Source: Angiostrongylus vasorum
Lineage: Eukaryota > Nematoda > Chromadorea > Rhabditida > Metastrongylidae
NCBI GenBank assembly: GCA_018806985.1
Contig: JADANN010000026.1
Span: 1 to 64,000, forward strand
Length of the DNA: 64,000 bases
Direction of reading: 5' to 3'
Below are positions 47,001-58,775 of the stretch, piece after piece (the stretch's first letter is position 1; each line of letters starts with the position of its first letter). A program made the position numbers and the translations under genes. Under the pieces are notes generated by a model that saw only the letters and a list, made by a program, of their open reading frames with translations, did no database searches and was not told the origin of the DNA.

Positions 47001-48538
47001 AACAACAACAACAACGACAACGGTAACGAAGACCTATGCCAACCTCGCATCAGCTAAAGATCATGTAGATAAATATGATGAAATAATTGATAGAAATCAG
47101 ATATACATCTAGTTTTCTAATTGTAATTTCCTAAAGTTTTTCAGGTCCTGAACTATTTCAGTGATCGATAACCGTGCAGTCGCGAACGTGGTAGAATTTC
47201 AAACCACTTCCTAAGAGAAAACAAATTTAACTCACTGGACACGATTCGATCTTGCTTTCTCATAGTGACCGGCAACCTCGGAAAGTACTAAAGCAATTTA
47301 GAGTCAATTTAGCTTTTACAAAGGAACGAATTGTATTCTTATGCTAGTAGTACCGTTGCGATGCTCTAGCGGTGGCCCGGTAGTGAAACTTGCAGTGTCC
47401 TCAGATGAGTAGCCGTTGCTTTCCATACCAGGAGCCTTTAACCATTCGTGGCTCGGAGACGATGCCATTGCGTCGACCGCTACTGATATTTCGTCAGCCC
47501 TTTAAAAAACTCTCAAAGTAGTAGCCATCAAAGGAAGAAAGAGGCACGAGACAGATTTTTGCCACAGCTTTATAATTTTACGATACCGAACGCTTTAGTT
47601 CCTACAAAATCGAAAATGCCAAACAAGGACTCGACTAAATATGGTTTTACGCAGCGAAGGAAATATCCTAGAGTAGTATGGTAAGATCAAATTTGAAAAG
47701 GAAAAGCAGCAAGCGTTTGCAGTCTAAATATTGCGGTGTATAAGTCATTCAGTGAGTCTCACTTGTGATCAACAGGCGATGAAGCAATACTAGGCAAGCC
47801 CATCAGATCTCTCTCGATCTTCTCAGCCGCTTCAACAGCCAATCGGTCCGGTTTATGTGAAATTGTGTCCTCATTGCTTCCTCGAAAAACGTTATCAATT
47901 TGAGTATTATCTGAGTGATCCTGATCAGATGACGAGACGGGCATTGGTCTATAGACGCTGACAATCGAAGACGACCAACCGAGATGCTTTCGGATTGCCG
48001 ACCGACACTCCTTCGAAACTAAATCATTTGTTTAGAAAGTATATAAGGTGAAGAAAATTTCAGCTTAATGGCTATTATTATTTCAACTGTGATCTATAAT
48101 CAATAAAAAACAAAAACAGAGATATATCTATAATGTTAAGAAAACTGCTGGCAAACTTACAAAATTTGCATTTTTTGAATACTCGTTGCCATATGTATCA
48201 TGCACATATATAATGTCGGATCACAATTCACAAAACAATCATTGGCTGCCGGTACCCACTGTGGATCAGCAAATGGATCACCACCTGAAACACACTCCTA
48301 AAATAGTGAGCATTTGAGAAATCTTCAAAAGCACTGATAGGGCTGTCAACTTATTAACTGATCTTTTAAATGGCCAATAATCTACTATTAGATTTGTGCT
48401 GTTAACTGACTTACACAAGGCTTCATTTGCGAAAACAAATCTATAGACGAGAGTGATGAGGTACTTGTCATCTTCACATTTCACACAACAGAATAATGCA
48501 GAAAACAATAGAATTAGAGTAATACGAAAGAAAATCAT
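38032..48538 (-). CDS. Predicted secreted protein, seven exons, unknown function
   Basis: Exons on the minus strand: E1 48415-48538 (signal peptide MIFFRITLILLFSALFC..), E2 48161-48284 (GDPFADPQWVPAANDCFVNC), E3 47763-48018 (SKECRSAIRKHLGW, then S/D-rich), E4 47320-47499 (ADEISVAVDAMAS), E5 41816-42396 (proline- and serine-rich, e.g. SPPSSTHLSAPQPPAPEPSH), E6 39165-39306 (IERKITPLHSS), E7 38032-38183 (DTEGVRSCTRIVD, stop). Phases join at every boundary except E2/E3, which needs one base fewer in an A run, and E5, which carries one T too many near 42118. Total about 515 residues. The cysteine-containing N-terminal module has no family I can name. Two introns hold SINEs and the intron between E4 and E5 holds PLE1 on the opposite strand. 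Reliability falls toward E6-E7. Confidence 0.55.
38763..38900 (-). repeat. SINE-3 copy in an intron
   Basis: On the minus strand: a tRNA-like head with gtagtgaacgc-type A-box sequence, gggtaatagctggctcgttc, then cagacaccagcagtccggtg, ttttgaaaatatctcagcat. Same layout as 40575-40725. A second head (ggttctatcctgcgctc) at about 39050-39100 may be another SINE fragment. Confidence 0.55.
40005..40165 (-). repeat. SINE-3 copy in an intron
   Basis: Minus strand: gtgttagtgaatgcgttagc, gggtaatagcgtgttcgatc, then a body ending near attgtggttatattttcc. Between E5 and E6 of the secreted-protein gene. Confidence 0.6.
40575..40725 (+). repeat. SINE-3 copy in an intron
   Basis: Reads gtgcggtggtgaactcgtta, gggtactagcgggttcgccc, acacctgcggtccggtgttt, atttcagcattattgtggtt and cataccctaccatg. 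Its tail is related to the 3' end of the R unit. Confidence 0.65.
41035..41225 (-). repeat. SINE-1 copy in an intron
   Basis: Minus strand: tagtgcagtggttagcaatg (A box), cttcgatcttgc (B-box-like), then ggcagattggttggtgcaga and ctgggaggataaaagcaccg, the SINE-1 body in order. Lies between E5 and E6 of the secreted-protein gene. Confidence 0.6.
42596..42990 (+). pseudogene. Mariner-like relic with an inverted duplication
   Basis: 42800-42990 reads KRALPNEIINSFGRWLSGFD and RSQRPTLEERTSVGNRFGS, related to 34190-34400. The left part, 42596-42690, is an inverted, diverged copy of 42820-42915 (agtggattcaattcgatgcg versus agtggattcgacttgatgcg), making a foldback of about 70-90 bp arms. Transposase origin is tentative. 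Confidence 0.35.
43654..44903 (+). repeat. PLE1 5' region, duplicated in inverted orientation at the window end
   Basis: Reverse complement of 62754-64000 (paired positions sum to about 107655), with roughly 97-98 percent identity by eye. It includes the PLE1 leader and the first part of its coding sequence, down to ELGPSFAPSQP. The match runs off the right end of the window, so the true left limit may lie before 43654. Confidence 0.8.
44480..46766 (+). pseudogene. Penelope-like retroelement PLE1, dead RT plus GIY-YIG
   Basis: N-terminal part (AIERAEHLSSKI, SICEKIRCDIKSKFREKS, LPENERSVLELGPSFAP), then RT blocks KTHKL, RPIISCIGGPTDRITW and FDVTSLYTNV. The RT is then deleted: ...GGVGRGTAF runs straight into QEQMDECFELLN, losing the region that carries the catalytic YIDD in PLE2. 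Next ENWLPFLNIQI, HYLSSHPSHMKKKL, the CX2C block CMICPNGRDGDC and the GIY-YIG endonuclease ITYLISCNACGEEYVGETGR, then the C-terminal LDAFPINSKNPKMNRKDE. In-frame stops occur near 44951, 45038 and 45497. Inserted on the opposite strand in an intron of the secreted-protein gene. Confidence 0.85.
46943..46978 (+). ncRNA. Candidate hammerhead ribozyme at the PLE1 3' end
   Basis: Core CTGAGGA (46947-46953), a GGCG/CGCC stem II with an AAAT loop, GAAAC, then GTC as cleavage triplet, with stem I formed by GGCT (46943-46946) and AGCC (46975-46978). One extra A follows the CTGAGGA box and stem III (AC/GT) has no loop, so it could fold only with a partner copy. Hammerheads are established in Penelope-like elements. 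Confidence 0.45.
46988..47024. repeat. CAA-rich simple repeat at the PLE1 3' end
   Basis: caacagcaacaacaacaaca type low-complexity sequence directly after the hammerhead-like motif. Confidence 0.85.
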
Positions 48539-48755
48539 GATCTCATTAGACCTGAAATATCAGAAGATTTAACAGAAACTAGGTTTTGACCATTCTTTGC
48601 AGAAAATTCGCAACCAGGAAATTCCGAGCACTATTCTCCGAAAATTATTGAATAGCACGATTTTCTTCAAGATCACCACATTTCGTAAAAAACTAGTCTA
48701 GTTCTAGTTATAGTTATAACTCTGAAATTGACAATAAAATATAGCACCAATAAAG

Positions 48756-49040
48756 GGTGCGTGGAGCACAATCGTTAAACGTACGGTGCGATACACAAGT
48801 GGTCGCCGGTTCGTTCCAACGTCTCGTGCTGACTAAGCTTTCCATGTTTCCGGAGTTAGCAAATTGGCAACAGACTTATCTGGGATCTTAGAAGACGCTA
48901 ACGTGATATACTGATAAGAATTTTAAGCTACCGTATAGGATTAATACGAATTCGGTCAGCTCAACGATGCTGAATGGAGTCGAAGGCATGGCGCATCCCA
49001 TTGCTCAACGCCGAGTGCTTCGCCTCCTATTCTTTACCGT
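48756..49040 (+). repeat. SINE-1 copy
   Basis: Head gggtgcgtggagcacaatcg and cggttcgttccaacg, body gctttccatgtttccggagt, ggcaacagacttatctggga, tail caacgccgagtgcttcgcct. Just upstream of E1 of the secreted-protein gene, so it may lie in its promoter region. Confidence 0.65.
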
Positions 49041-49961
49041 GCAAGAAGAAATAAGCAAAATAAAAAAGGTGATCACAAGTGGTTTTTTTTCTTCCGGCCC
49101 TTCTTTCAACACAGTTACGGACTTATGGCTTCGACGTCCCTCTTAGACCCAATACCGAGCTGTTTTCCATAATGGAAATTTTGAATATTCTTAATCTGCG
49201 TTTACGGTTCCTTGAACACTTTCGTCACAAGACAGCTATTAATCGCTCACAAAGCGATAGCAATGAAATGCATTATTAATAACCCTAACAATACCCCGGC
49301 AAATCCTTGACATTCCTCAGTGGATTTCTAAAAAGACCTATGGTTTAGATTAGGTATAGAATTACCTGGGAGAGTTGGCGAGACTACTTGTTTTGTCATG
49401 GTTGTCACCAAATCATCAAGGAAGCTGCGCGTTCCACAATTATTCACTACGACAAGCACTATCTAATAGTTTTAATCGCGCATAATTTTCACCGTTTTTA
49501 TCCAGAAATAGGAATTTCCATTGCTCACAACTCACTACGTAATTCACTAATACATAAAAAAAATAATATGCTGTCTTACGAAGTGAAAAACAATACTGAA
49601 AAGTTCGCTACATCTACACAAACAAAACAGGATAGAAAGCTAGAACTATGCATTGTCAAACGCACATACATCGGTGTGTTAAAGAATAAACAATAATCGG
49701 CATAGTACTGAAATCATCTACTACTACGCACGACCACGTTAAAGAGTCGACTGAGTAATTCGACGGTAGCATAGGTGTGGATTTGCGCTCAATAGAGGGT
49801 TTTGGATGCCAAGCGTTTCGTTATTTTTCAACACCAACTGGCCAACTCCTGATTGACTGTTGCAATGCTTTGTTGGGCTGGTGTGAGGATTAGACTAGCG
49901 GCGAACGTTTTAGCCCAACTGGATATCCGTCACCATACCGCCCTACACCATCCAAATGCCT

Positions 49962-50004
<43 letters not shown>

Positions 50005-51630
50005 CATGTCTTGTGTTCTACATGTATGTATAAGTTGTCTTTCTACAGTGTCTTTTTATATCACACGAAAAGCAAAAATAGATCAAGTAGGACTTTCCAT
50101 ACCAAAATAACTTTAAATTGTGCACAGTTTAATAAAGTGTTTGAATTGCTGTGTCTAGAGAGCCTTTACCTAAAAAAGAAAACAGATAAAAGACAGTGCA
50201 ATTTCCTGCCATTTCGTGAGAATTTGAAACATTTAGATGGGTTAAAAAAAGGGAAGAAGAAAAGAAGCTGAAAACAGAGGCTCACGAACAGTTTCATTTC
50301 AAAGAAAATATGTTCATGGACAAGATCTCTTCAGCGAAGCCCCTTCAAAGGGCACAAATAATATTTGAAATTTCTAACCTATTAAAGACATTCCAATGTA
50401 TTCCTAAAAAACCTCATGGTAGTCTAATGATATAAACTTTCTGAGCGTTTTGTGGAAGTAGTTTTTTCTTTTGAAGAATGTTCTAAATCCACTAAACGTG
50501 TTTTAAGGGTATAACAATAAGAAACCAAGGTTTTCTTTTCGAATGGATGACTGTAGATAGGCTTCCAGCCACATCACAATTAACCAGTTGTTCTCTACTC
50601 TCTCCAGTTGAGCTGGTCACGGTTTACCAAGGGGGTAAAAAGTTGAGTCAAACTACTAGAACGATCTAAACCTTCAAAGCAATAAATGGTACGGATTACT
50701 GAAAAAAGTGTTCCACGTCCAATTAATGTTTACTCGCACGTCTATTGCCCGTATAAAGATGTCATTCCATAAAGCTTCCACCGTAGACTAGCATCAGGTC
50801 CACTATAGCGTTTCGCGAAATGCCTTTTCGATGCGTGAAATTCTATACAAAAAACACTAACCGGATACGAAGAGCTATTTAATATGGCGTGAAACAATTT
50901 TTTGAAGAGATAGTCACTAACAAACCCTGTGATCGCCGCTGTCACCGTCCTAGTCAAACTCAAGGTGATCTCAAAAGTGGAATCCCATTTTGTGCTCATT
51001 AATAAAGAAAATCACTGAGCTATAAGAAGTAATTCTCGATCTTGGTTCTAAAAGACGAGCTTTATTTAGCCTTTTCGTGAGTATTCAAGATTTGTTCTAT
51101 TCGCTATCTCACTGCTTTTCCTTCGGTTCTTCCGAGAATTAGCAGCGTTTTAACAAGCACAGTTTTCTTCCCTCCAATAGAAAATGCTAAGTTGTCATTG
51201 TGTTGCAGGCAAAAACCACCTCGTTTGACTCACTAGCATTCAGAAATAAATTGCACCAGAATTCACAATATTAGACAGGAGTAAAAAATTTGGTGAAAGT
51301 TTGTTTCTAATATTTTCCTTTCCCTCTCTCGTATGGTTTGTTTCGATAATGTTTTACGTTCCCCTCTTTTATGGGTTCTCAGCGACGGTCCCATTTGTAA
51401 TCTTCTATAGATCTATTGACCCATCTGTTTACCACCCCTACTATCATTTATTGAAATAAGAAACAAAAAAACGGACAACGAAATGCTCACAACGGTAGAT
51501 CAACAGCGATGCAATGTAAAATGAAAAATTTCTTCTAAACAACATGTTACATTAAACCTATCCTCTGGCTTTCTTCACAAAACTGTAGAGACAGATAGCG
51601 TAATATTAGAACAAAATGAAAAAACTTAGG
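49040..51630. other. Gene-poor interval
   Basis: A TA microsatellite at 49964-50001. On the minus strand 50742-50999 is an 85-codon frame (MSTKWDSTFEITLSLTRTV) with possible GTTAGT donors that could be a first exon, but nothing supports it further. Confidence 0.3.
49964..50001. repeat. (TA)n microsatellite
   Basis: Uninterrupted at/ta dinucleotides. Confidence 0.95.
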
Positions 51631-51634
51631 AACA

Positions 51635-51792
51635 TTATAACTGGGCGATTTTCAAATGAAGGTTATTGAAATCACAGGGTGTTAGCAGCTCCACAGAACC
51701 CGCGTACATTAAAATCGACCACTTGGCAACGATGTTCATTTTGAAGCCTAGGCTGTGAATCCAAATACAGAATGAGCTAAACACGACCCTGC
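51635..51792 (-). CDS. Candidate terminal exon, unknown protein
   Basis: After the acceptor cacgtcctcag the frame reads RVVFSSFCIWIHSLGFKMNI, VAKWSILMYAGSVELLTPCD and ends NNLHLKIAQL with a stop. Coding-like composition; family unknown. Confidence 0.3.
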
Positions 51793-52757
51793 CTGAGGAC
51801 GTGAGCAACGAGAAGCTGAAGACTGGCGATTGTCGATTGAAGTGGTTCGACTTCACACTCAAATTTGCACGTTACTTGAACATTGCAAGACAAACATCAC
51901 CACAGCATCACCGAGTTTACACAACAGTGACCAAAGGCATTGTTATAATGTTTGTTTGACAATACAACGAAAATTCAATCGACATTCACTAGACGGGAAG
52001 AAATGAGCGAGAAGACAACCACAAACTGGCGCTCTACCGGTTCAGTACTGCCGATAGCACAGCGATTTTCGATTTACTACTTGACCCAATATTTCCCTGC
52101 ATAAAACTTTGAGCAATAGTTGAAGCATTTTAATGATACTACATGTTCAATTTCAGGAAATCGGTAGCGATGAACGTATCATAAGCAGAGATTGTTAATT
52201 GCATTTCTACCCAGGACCAAATAACTGAACTTCGAGCTAAATAATCCGTCAAGGGATCTAAATATTTGAAAAAAACTACCAAGAAAATTCCATTAAAGAC
52301 ACATGCAGTGACATGGTCACAATCTGGCTGGTGCCATCGAGATGAAAATCATGGAGATCCCTAGACTGACATAATTACCTGACCACAATGCCCTCACATT
52401 TCTTCTCATACTGCCTATTGCAATGATGTGTAAGGAAGGTAAACTCAATATTAGCAGCGGATACAAGTAAAAGACTGAAAATGAAGTGGATACATTAGAC
52501 TAGAAAGGCTACGGTATAATATCCAAAGTTGAAATTTCGTAAGCATCCAAAACTGACAAAAGACAAGATGGTGACAACAAAACACAATTGACAAGCACAA
52601 ACAAAATTCCAACGAAGATGTTCTTTGTAAATATGTAAAACGTACTTTATCTTGCCAGGTCATATTAAATTGCAATGTTGTCAGTGGTAGAGTATGGTCT
52701 ATGGGAAAACGGGTAGGCTATGAAGTTTGTGTTTTATGGATGGAAGTGGGAAGGTGG

Positions 52758-53054
52758 TTAGCGAGGTAGATGCGACGAAAAACGGCGTGATTTCATAATG
52801 GACGCAGCCAGAAAGAAGAATTTAAAAAGTGCGCTCGACGACGCTGCGGGTTGCCTTGGGATTTGCATGAAAATGCCGACAATCCGATGTTTATTAATAG
52901 CAATACCTCGAAAAGCGAGCAACTGAATACTCGCTCTAGAATCACATGAAGGAGAATTTTTGGCTTCGCTAAAGAGCCATTTCCTTTTCTGGATCGCTTC
53001 ATTTACGACGTATCGTGAATATCTTTCCTCACGAACAATTCAAAATGCTCTATA
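52758..53054 (-). CDS. Candidate exon or small gene, unknown protein
   Basis: An open frame of about 98 codons without an early ATG: REERYSRYVVNEAIQKRKWL, FSEAKNSPSCDSRASIQLLA, then FMQIPRQPAASSSALFKFF, to a TAA at 52758. It is longer and more protein-like than the ATG-initiated frame that overlaps it. No homology recognised. Confidence 0.3.
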
Positions 53055-53708
53055 CATCATCTACGCTGAAAAAAAACCCCCTCATTAATTCTTCTCAATG
53101 TTTCTCATTATCACGACACGAACCCTTTCAAAACCTGTCCCACTACTAAAAGCCGTGCAAGAATTCTAGGACGTTGACGTTTAAATATCTGGTCATTGAT
53201 AGAGTGAAAATTTGTGACATTAGGTACTGGGAATACTTGATAATACGATGACAGTTCTCATTAAGCAAAAACAATGAAATCGACATTGGATTATTCGAGA
53301 AAACCATCATATTATCCTAATGTTTAGCTTAGGATGAAATTTCTGCTCATAGTGGACAGATGAAAGCTGGAATACGATATTCGAGAAGGTGTAGAATGTG
53401 TGGAACGGAAGTATCTCCGGACTTCCAGAAATGCTGGTAATTCGGTCGTTGAAATTACAATTACTAGCAAAACTTCAACACATAACGAACAATGCTGGCC
53501 AATTTATTTTTATAACTGTCGATAATTTTTTGGTAATTGGAGCAGTTGAGGAGTTTGAAACTTGTAAACCAATAGAAGAGCACTACTTTGTCGTTTCAAC
53601 CATGTATGTTTTTTTTAAACAAACTATTATATCAAGTCCAACATATTTAAAGTTAAAACCAATAAAGAATTTGAAATAAGGTTTTTAGAATTTCTGACGC
53701 AACTTCAG

Positions 53709-53911
53709 CAGTTTTAAACCATACGTTGCACAACACTCTTCGTACCCTATTGAACAAGAACCCGATTCTTCAATTGGTCGTTGACCAAATAGAGGAGCTA
53801 AAGAGTATAAGTGAACATACTCGTTTCGTGAGTTCTCAAAAAACAGAATTTTATCGTGATATGAAAAGAGAACTCCCAACTGCAATAGGCAAAAAACTGA
53901 CGATTCTGTAA
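53709..53911 (+). CDS. Candidate terminal exon, helical protein
   Basis: After the acceptor gacgcaacttcag: VLNHTLHNTLRTLLNKNPIL, QLVVDQIEELKSISEHTRF, SQKTEFYRDMKRELPTAIGK and a stop (67 codons). Heptad-like leucines and charged residues suggest a helical or coiled-coil tail of a small subunit. A preceding segment at 53398-53460 may hold an upstream exon but its frame is unclear. Confidence 0.42.
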
Positions 53912-53919
53912 AAGCAGTC

Positions 53920-54955
53920 ATTATTTAAGCACAGCTTTCATTGAAATCGTTATTCACATATCAACATCTTAAATGTTGAAATATTAAACGTCATTGACAC
54001 AGCCGACTACACATATGTTTCAATTCAATTTTTTGAACTTAAGAAACGGTAGATGTAACGTTACCAGTTTTGTGTTCTCCCGTTCTTACCCTCGTATATT
54101 TACAGTTACATGACCTTACGTCACTTACTTGATGGATCCTAGCATTTCTTGCTACTGATTTATTTCCACGTATTTACTTTTCTACAAAAGCTTTTGGATT
54201 TGCGAATCCGTTTGCTACTCGTTGAGGATTTTCGTCTTCGTTACAAACGTCTTTGAAATTCAGTCGATTGTCCCCAGAATCCTGGAATAGTTCTCCTAGG
54301 GCGTTGCCAGGTCTTCACCACAGGCAGTACCAAGCTTTCAGGGATCGGAGGATGTGTATAATTCTTTTCAATTGTGGCTTTCCTACAAATTAGAGAATCA
54401 ACGACTAAACAAGGTAATCTACATAAGTGAACATCTGCTGACTCAACAGCACAATTATAGCGTTCAAAGGAACAGTAATGTTGGAATTCGGCAGCAAAAC
54501 AGACCGGTAATAAAATAATTGAAACTGACGAACAGCACACAACGTTTGTGCAATTACAAGGAGTAATCACTTATTAATTTTCGGCTTTTTATGAATTCCA
54601 ATTTCAATTCAATTTCGTTTCCACAACGCGAATTAACGGCGTTACGCTTCAATGACCACATAGTTCGGACAAGGAAAACTCGTATTCTACATAAAAAAAA
54701 GGCATTAATCACCCAACATCTGTAACTACAATAGGAGTCAGACCAATTAAGAAGTGATTTGGCTTGCTCCTCTCTTAATCGTAGCAAGTTTAATTAGAAA
54801 AAGACTAATGTATATCTGAATAGAAAATGTTCTCAAAATCGAGTACGATTGGATCAATCGACGGCAAGCCAAATGACTGTATCTCCTAACTTGTAAACAT
54901 GTATTTGGGTAAAAAAAATGTATGCAAACTATGATATAAAACAATGAAACTATGA
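53920..54955. other. No recognisable gene
   Basis: AT-rich; open frames on the minus strand (54241-54787) have no splice context and look random. Confidence 0.4.
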
Positions 54956-54961
54956 ACAATG

Positions 54962-55250
54962 AAAATGGACGCGTGCAGTGCAGTGATCGGAGGCGTCCTG
55001 TAATACACATAAGATCAATCCGCGCGCCCAAGTCTCACCAAGCTATCCCTCAGCGGTCGGCAAATTGATACCAGGCTTATCTGGGAGGATATCAGCACTG
55101 ACTCGATACATCGATGGGACACCGCTAGTCATTGTAAAAAGCCAGATATGCATTTAATCACCTCCAACGATACTTAATGAAGTCGAGTGCATGGGGCATA
55201 CCTCATGCACTGATTAACGCCGAGAACTTTATCCTTTACCCTTTATGATA
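54962..55250 (+). repeat. SINE-1 copy
   Basis: Head gacgcgtgcagtgcagtgat and aagatcaatccgcg, body ggcaaattgataccaggctt, tail gattaacgccgagaacttta. Near full length. Confidence 0.75.
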
Positions 55251-55544
55251 CAAAACGAGGACAATGAAAAAGGCAAACTAGTACACTTTCAGCTATTCTT
55301 TAAATTGATGTTATGTGGCTAACATGTATTGTGCATTAATCGTTTCGACCTTAAGAACAATGATGAAGTACTTGTCTTACTCCACAGATAATGGGGCAGT
55401 GCTGTGAGTTATCTTTGAAGTAACGGTAACAACTATGCAAGGTAATGGTACGAAAACGTTAAAGTCGTTAAGAAAAGCAGCACATTTTTAAAGTGAACTC
55501 CTATCTATTGATAAGTAAGTAAGTCGAGTGGAAGCGGCAAAAAG

Positions 55545-56044
55545 ATGAACAGGTGGAAGTACGACAAACTAGCAGCGAAAGAGCGTGAAGCTTCTTCTGT
55601 CTTTCTAAAGCGTGTGAAAATCGCTACGTGGCACAAATTCGGTCTGCATGTTAACTACACACTTCATTTCTACAGTTATCGCATCGTATTCACACAGATT
55701 GTTTTGCGAACTTTTCATTTCAGAGATTAAGCATGTCTAGATCGCTATAGCAAAAAAAAACTCTTTTCCCAAAACACAACAACGTTTAGCAGCAGTTGTT
55801 GAAATTAACTTTATAATAGTACTTACGAAAAAATTGTCCACTTCTTCGTTTGGTATTAAATGGAAGTAGTAACAAAAAACTCAAGCATGAAAGGAAAATC
55901 TTCAAGCAGCACCCCAAGCAACATGGGAAATGTTCGAAGACCCTTGTGGATGAGGAATGCAAGGAAAACGAGTCCAGTGCAAGAAGTGCTGTAATCGGCA
56001 CAGTAGACGTGATGACGGGTCATACAAGGATAACAATACTTTGA
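55545..56044 (+). CDS. Candidate exons of a lysine-rich protein
   Basis: 55545-55680 (MNRWKYDKLAAKEREASSVF, LKRVKIATWHKFGLHV) and 55853-56044 (LNGSSNKKLKHERKIFKQHP, KTLVDEECKENESSARSAV, stop) are both basic and protein-like, but a joint splice model was not established. Unknown family; may be chance frames. Confidence 0.22.
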
Positions 56045-56049
56045 ATTTT

Positions 56050-57850
56050 CATAGGATGTTAAAAAAATGCAAGGGACATCTACCCAACTAACTGGTTTCC
56101 GAATTCGACTCTAGTCATATGTGACCGTGCTATGACTAATAAGTGAACTCAGAAACGGAGAGGCAGTAAACGTTTAGTAAATACGATTTATTAACGGTGT
56201 AGTTGAAGCTTGATCACCCATTTGCTCCAGGTAAACTGCTATGACATCTCCGGTATGAATAACTGCAGCACTTACATAGCACAGCTAATGAGATGAACTG
56301 CGACTGAAGTAGTCAGCACTAGAGACCATTCTGAGCAGTAAAATTATGTCAGCTACGTCCATAAAGATAAATACGACATAGTACAGTCTCCTTGGTCTGA
56401 ATGTGGAGGAAATCGCAGGCAGACTCGGCCATCTGCTACCGTCTTTTCATCTGCAAATATATTTTTGTCTGGCTTTCGCCCTCGATTCTATAACTGCCCG
56501 CCCACATTTATGCAAGAAGCGCCTGACGCCCCGTGTCTACTGCCCCTTCATTTGGATAGGTAGAAGCATCACCTTAAAGAATATCTCACACTTCACAAGA
56601 CGTTTTATTGCTCACATCATCATATTCATTAGTAACTGGTGTCGCCCGTGGCGCTTTAGAACTCCATCGCGATTTGTAAGATTTAATAAGAACTGGAAGA
56701 ATCACCTTTACCTGTATCACTCGTAGTTCCGTTACTCATCTGAATGTTTGAATAAGGAACACCTAACTATTTGTTAGTATTTGTCGCACACCAGAGATGC
56801 CTAGTGAACTCCAATGAAATACATGGAGCATCATCCTTTCTGTATAAGGCTCCTTAATATTTTTTTCAGTTGGAGAGGTTGATGTGAACGCCTGGTTCAG
56901 ATTGTCCCTGTGCATCGAGGCACACTAAGGACTGTCAAGCACTTCGTAATTAGGCATGGAACTTATTTCTTTCCGGCTATCCTCAGTTGTCTGCCATATA
57001 AATACCTTACATTTCCTTTATTGAAGGCTTTTCACACCAAGTGCATCACGTATGAGCTTGCGAGCTTCGTTTCTTTTGAATTATATAATGAAAAATGCGA
57101 TTGTGGTCCATAAAATTTATGATGTTTGTACAAAAGCACCTAAATATAAGCCTGGTTCCAGCAAATCTTATCGACTTGATAGTAAACTACATTCCATTTA
57201 AAGCTTACTATTAGGCAATTAGATAGAACTTTCTGAGTGTCTGAATGTTGAACATCCTAGAAATAGCCTACATTCACGAAGGTAATTAGCTCAGCGCAAA
57301 CTGCTGTTGTGTTCCCAACACTATGCAACAGGTGAAGTAAAGGAAAACGCACTTAATCTAGTATACTCTTAAGCTTTCCGTAATCTTGTTGATATGTTAT
57401 CTGTTGAACCAAATCTCATGTGGTCAATATAGAGCGGAGAAGCGAGAATTCATACTACTAGACTGCTAGTTTTCTGCAGAAGTGATGGTTAAGAGACAAA
57501 TGTTGTTTTTTGAAGTTATAAATAAGTTGCAATATTTCCTTATTTAGTTCTTTCACATGTGGCAACATTTATTTTATATAAGCTATGACGTGCTTGCAAT
57601 TACACTATCTGTGTTTCAAAAAATTTCAAATAGAATCCCATTTCGTAGTGCTTCAGGTTAAGCCCTTATTTCAAAATTAAGCCTGACTTAGTCCTGGAAG
57701 AATAGTTTCCGTTTTCTTCCCTTCTACGAAAGTTTCGAAAGACTTTTGGTCAACCGACTAAATAATGTGCTTATTATAGAACCAGTTTAACCATAACCAG
57801 TATAGAATATTGTTTTCTTATTCATTTATCAAGTTCTTGCGCTGGTTGAT
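56050..57850. other. No confident gene
   Basis: AT-rich. A frame at 56403-56726 has no clear splice boundaries. Confidence 0.35.
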
Positions 57851-57852
57851 AG

Positions 57853-57932
57853 TTGGCGACGAAGTGTCACCAAACACGCATGTGAGTGTCGGTTTCATTG
57901 AGTCACAGGGTGATGCTATTTTCAGCTTGTAA
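57853..57932 (+). CDS. Candidate terminal exon, unknown protein
   Basis: After the acceptor gctggttgatag: GDEVSPNTHVSVGFIESQGD and AIFSL, stop (26 codons). Short but strongly protein-like. Confidence 0.22.
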
Positions 57933-58211
57933 CGCAAATTTTGAAGTTTCTGACTCCATGATTTATTATTCGAATATATGTTACGGAAGAGCCGGCTAGA
58001 ATGGCATCATATGATCGTTCGCCACGATATCAGAAGTTGGGCCGTCCAAAACCAATTCAAACTTCCAAACTGCACAACATAACTTACTTTTTCATGTCAT
58101 AGCAAATCAGAATGTCAAAAATTTTTTGTCCTTTTTCCATCTACAACACATACAAAAAGTTTTTCCCTGTCCCAATGAGATATTTTTCTTCATTAGCTAG
58201 GTTATTTTCAG

Positions 58212-58323
58212 GGTTGACGACCGCGTGCTAAAAAAGAAATGTGGTTCAAAGAATTCAATAGATCTACCGATGTATCAAATCAGCGTTTTTCGCAACACAC
58301 TTCTCTTAATATTATATCTATAA
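58212..58323 (+). CDS. Candidate terminal exon, unknown protein
   Basis: After the acceptor gttattttcag: VDDRVLKKKCGSKNSIDLPM, YQISVFRNTLLLILYL, stop. A longer frame overlapping it in another phase (58239-58607) shows less coding character. Confidence 0.22.
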
Positions 58324-58775
58324 CTTCACCACTCTTCTCCATTTTTTTTACCACGTTTTTGTTTGGGCCAAAAAAATTTGCTTTTGAAGAAATTATGACC
58401 GATATATCGCATGCGCAGTGCTCTGAAAATTCAGCCATTAGTCCCATAGAGCCTCCGACGTCTGGTAAAAACCTGTGTTGCAAACTGACAAATTTTCCAC
58501 TGATCAACAAATGCAGATTACTGGCTAAGATTACAAAATGGAAGCTTCCTGGTGCAGACTCCTCGTGGTTCCAACGAGCAAATCATGCCAAGCTAGCAAA
58601 ATGGTAACTTTCAATCGAAAGTATGTTAGTACTCATACAATTATGTAAATACTTTGTGAAGATGGTTTCATGTGTTCAACTCTCAGTCGTAGTTTGAGAG
58701 GTTACTATTTCGAAACTATGACTATTTTACTGCTATGTTGCTTTCTTTTTAGTTACGAATGACTGCATTGGATGT

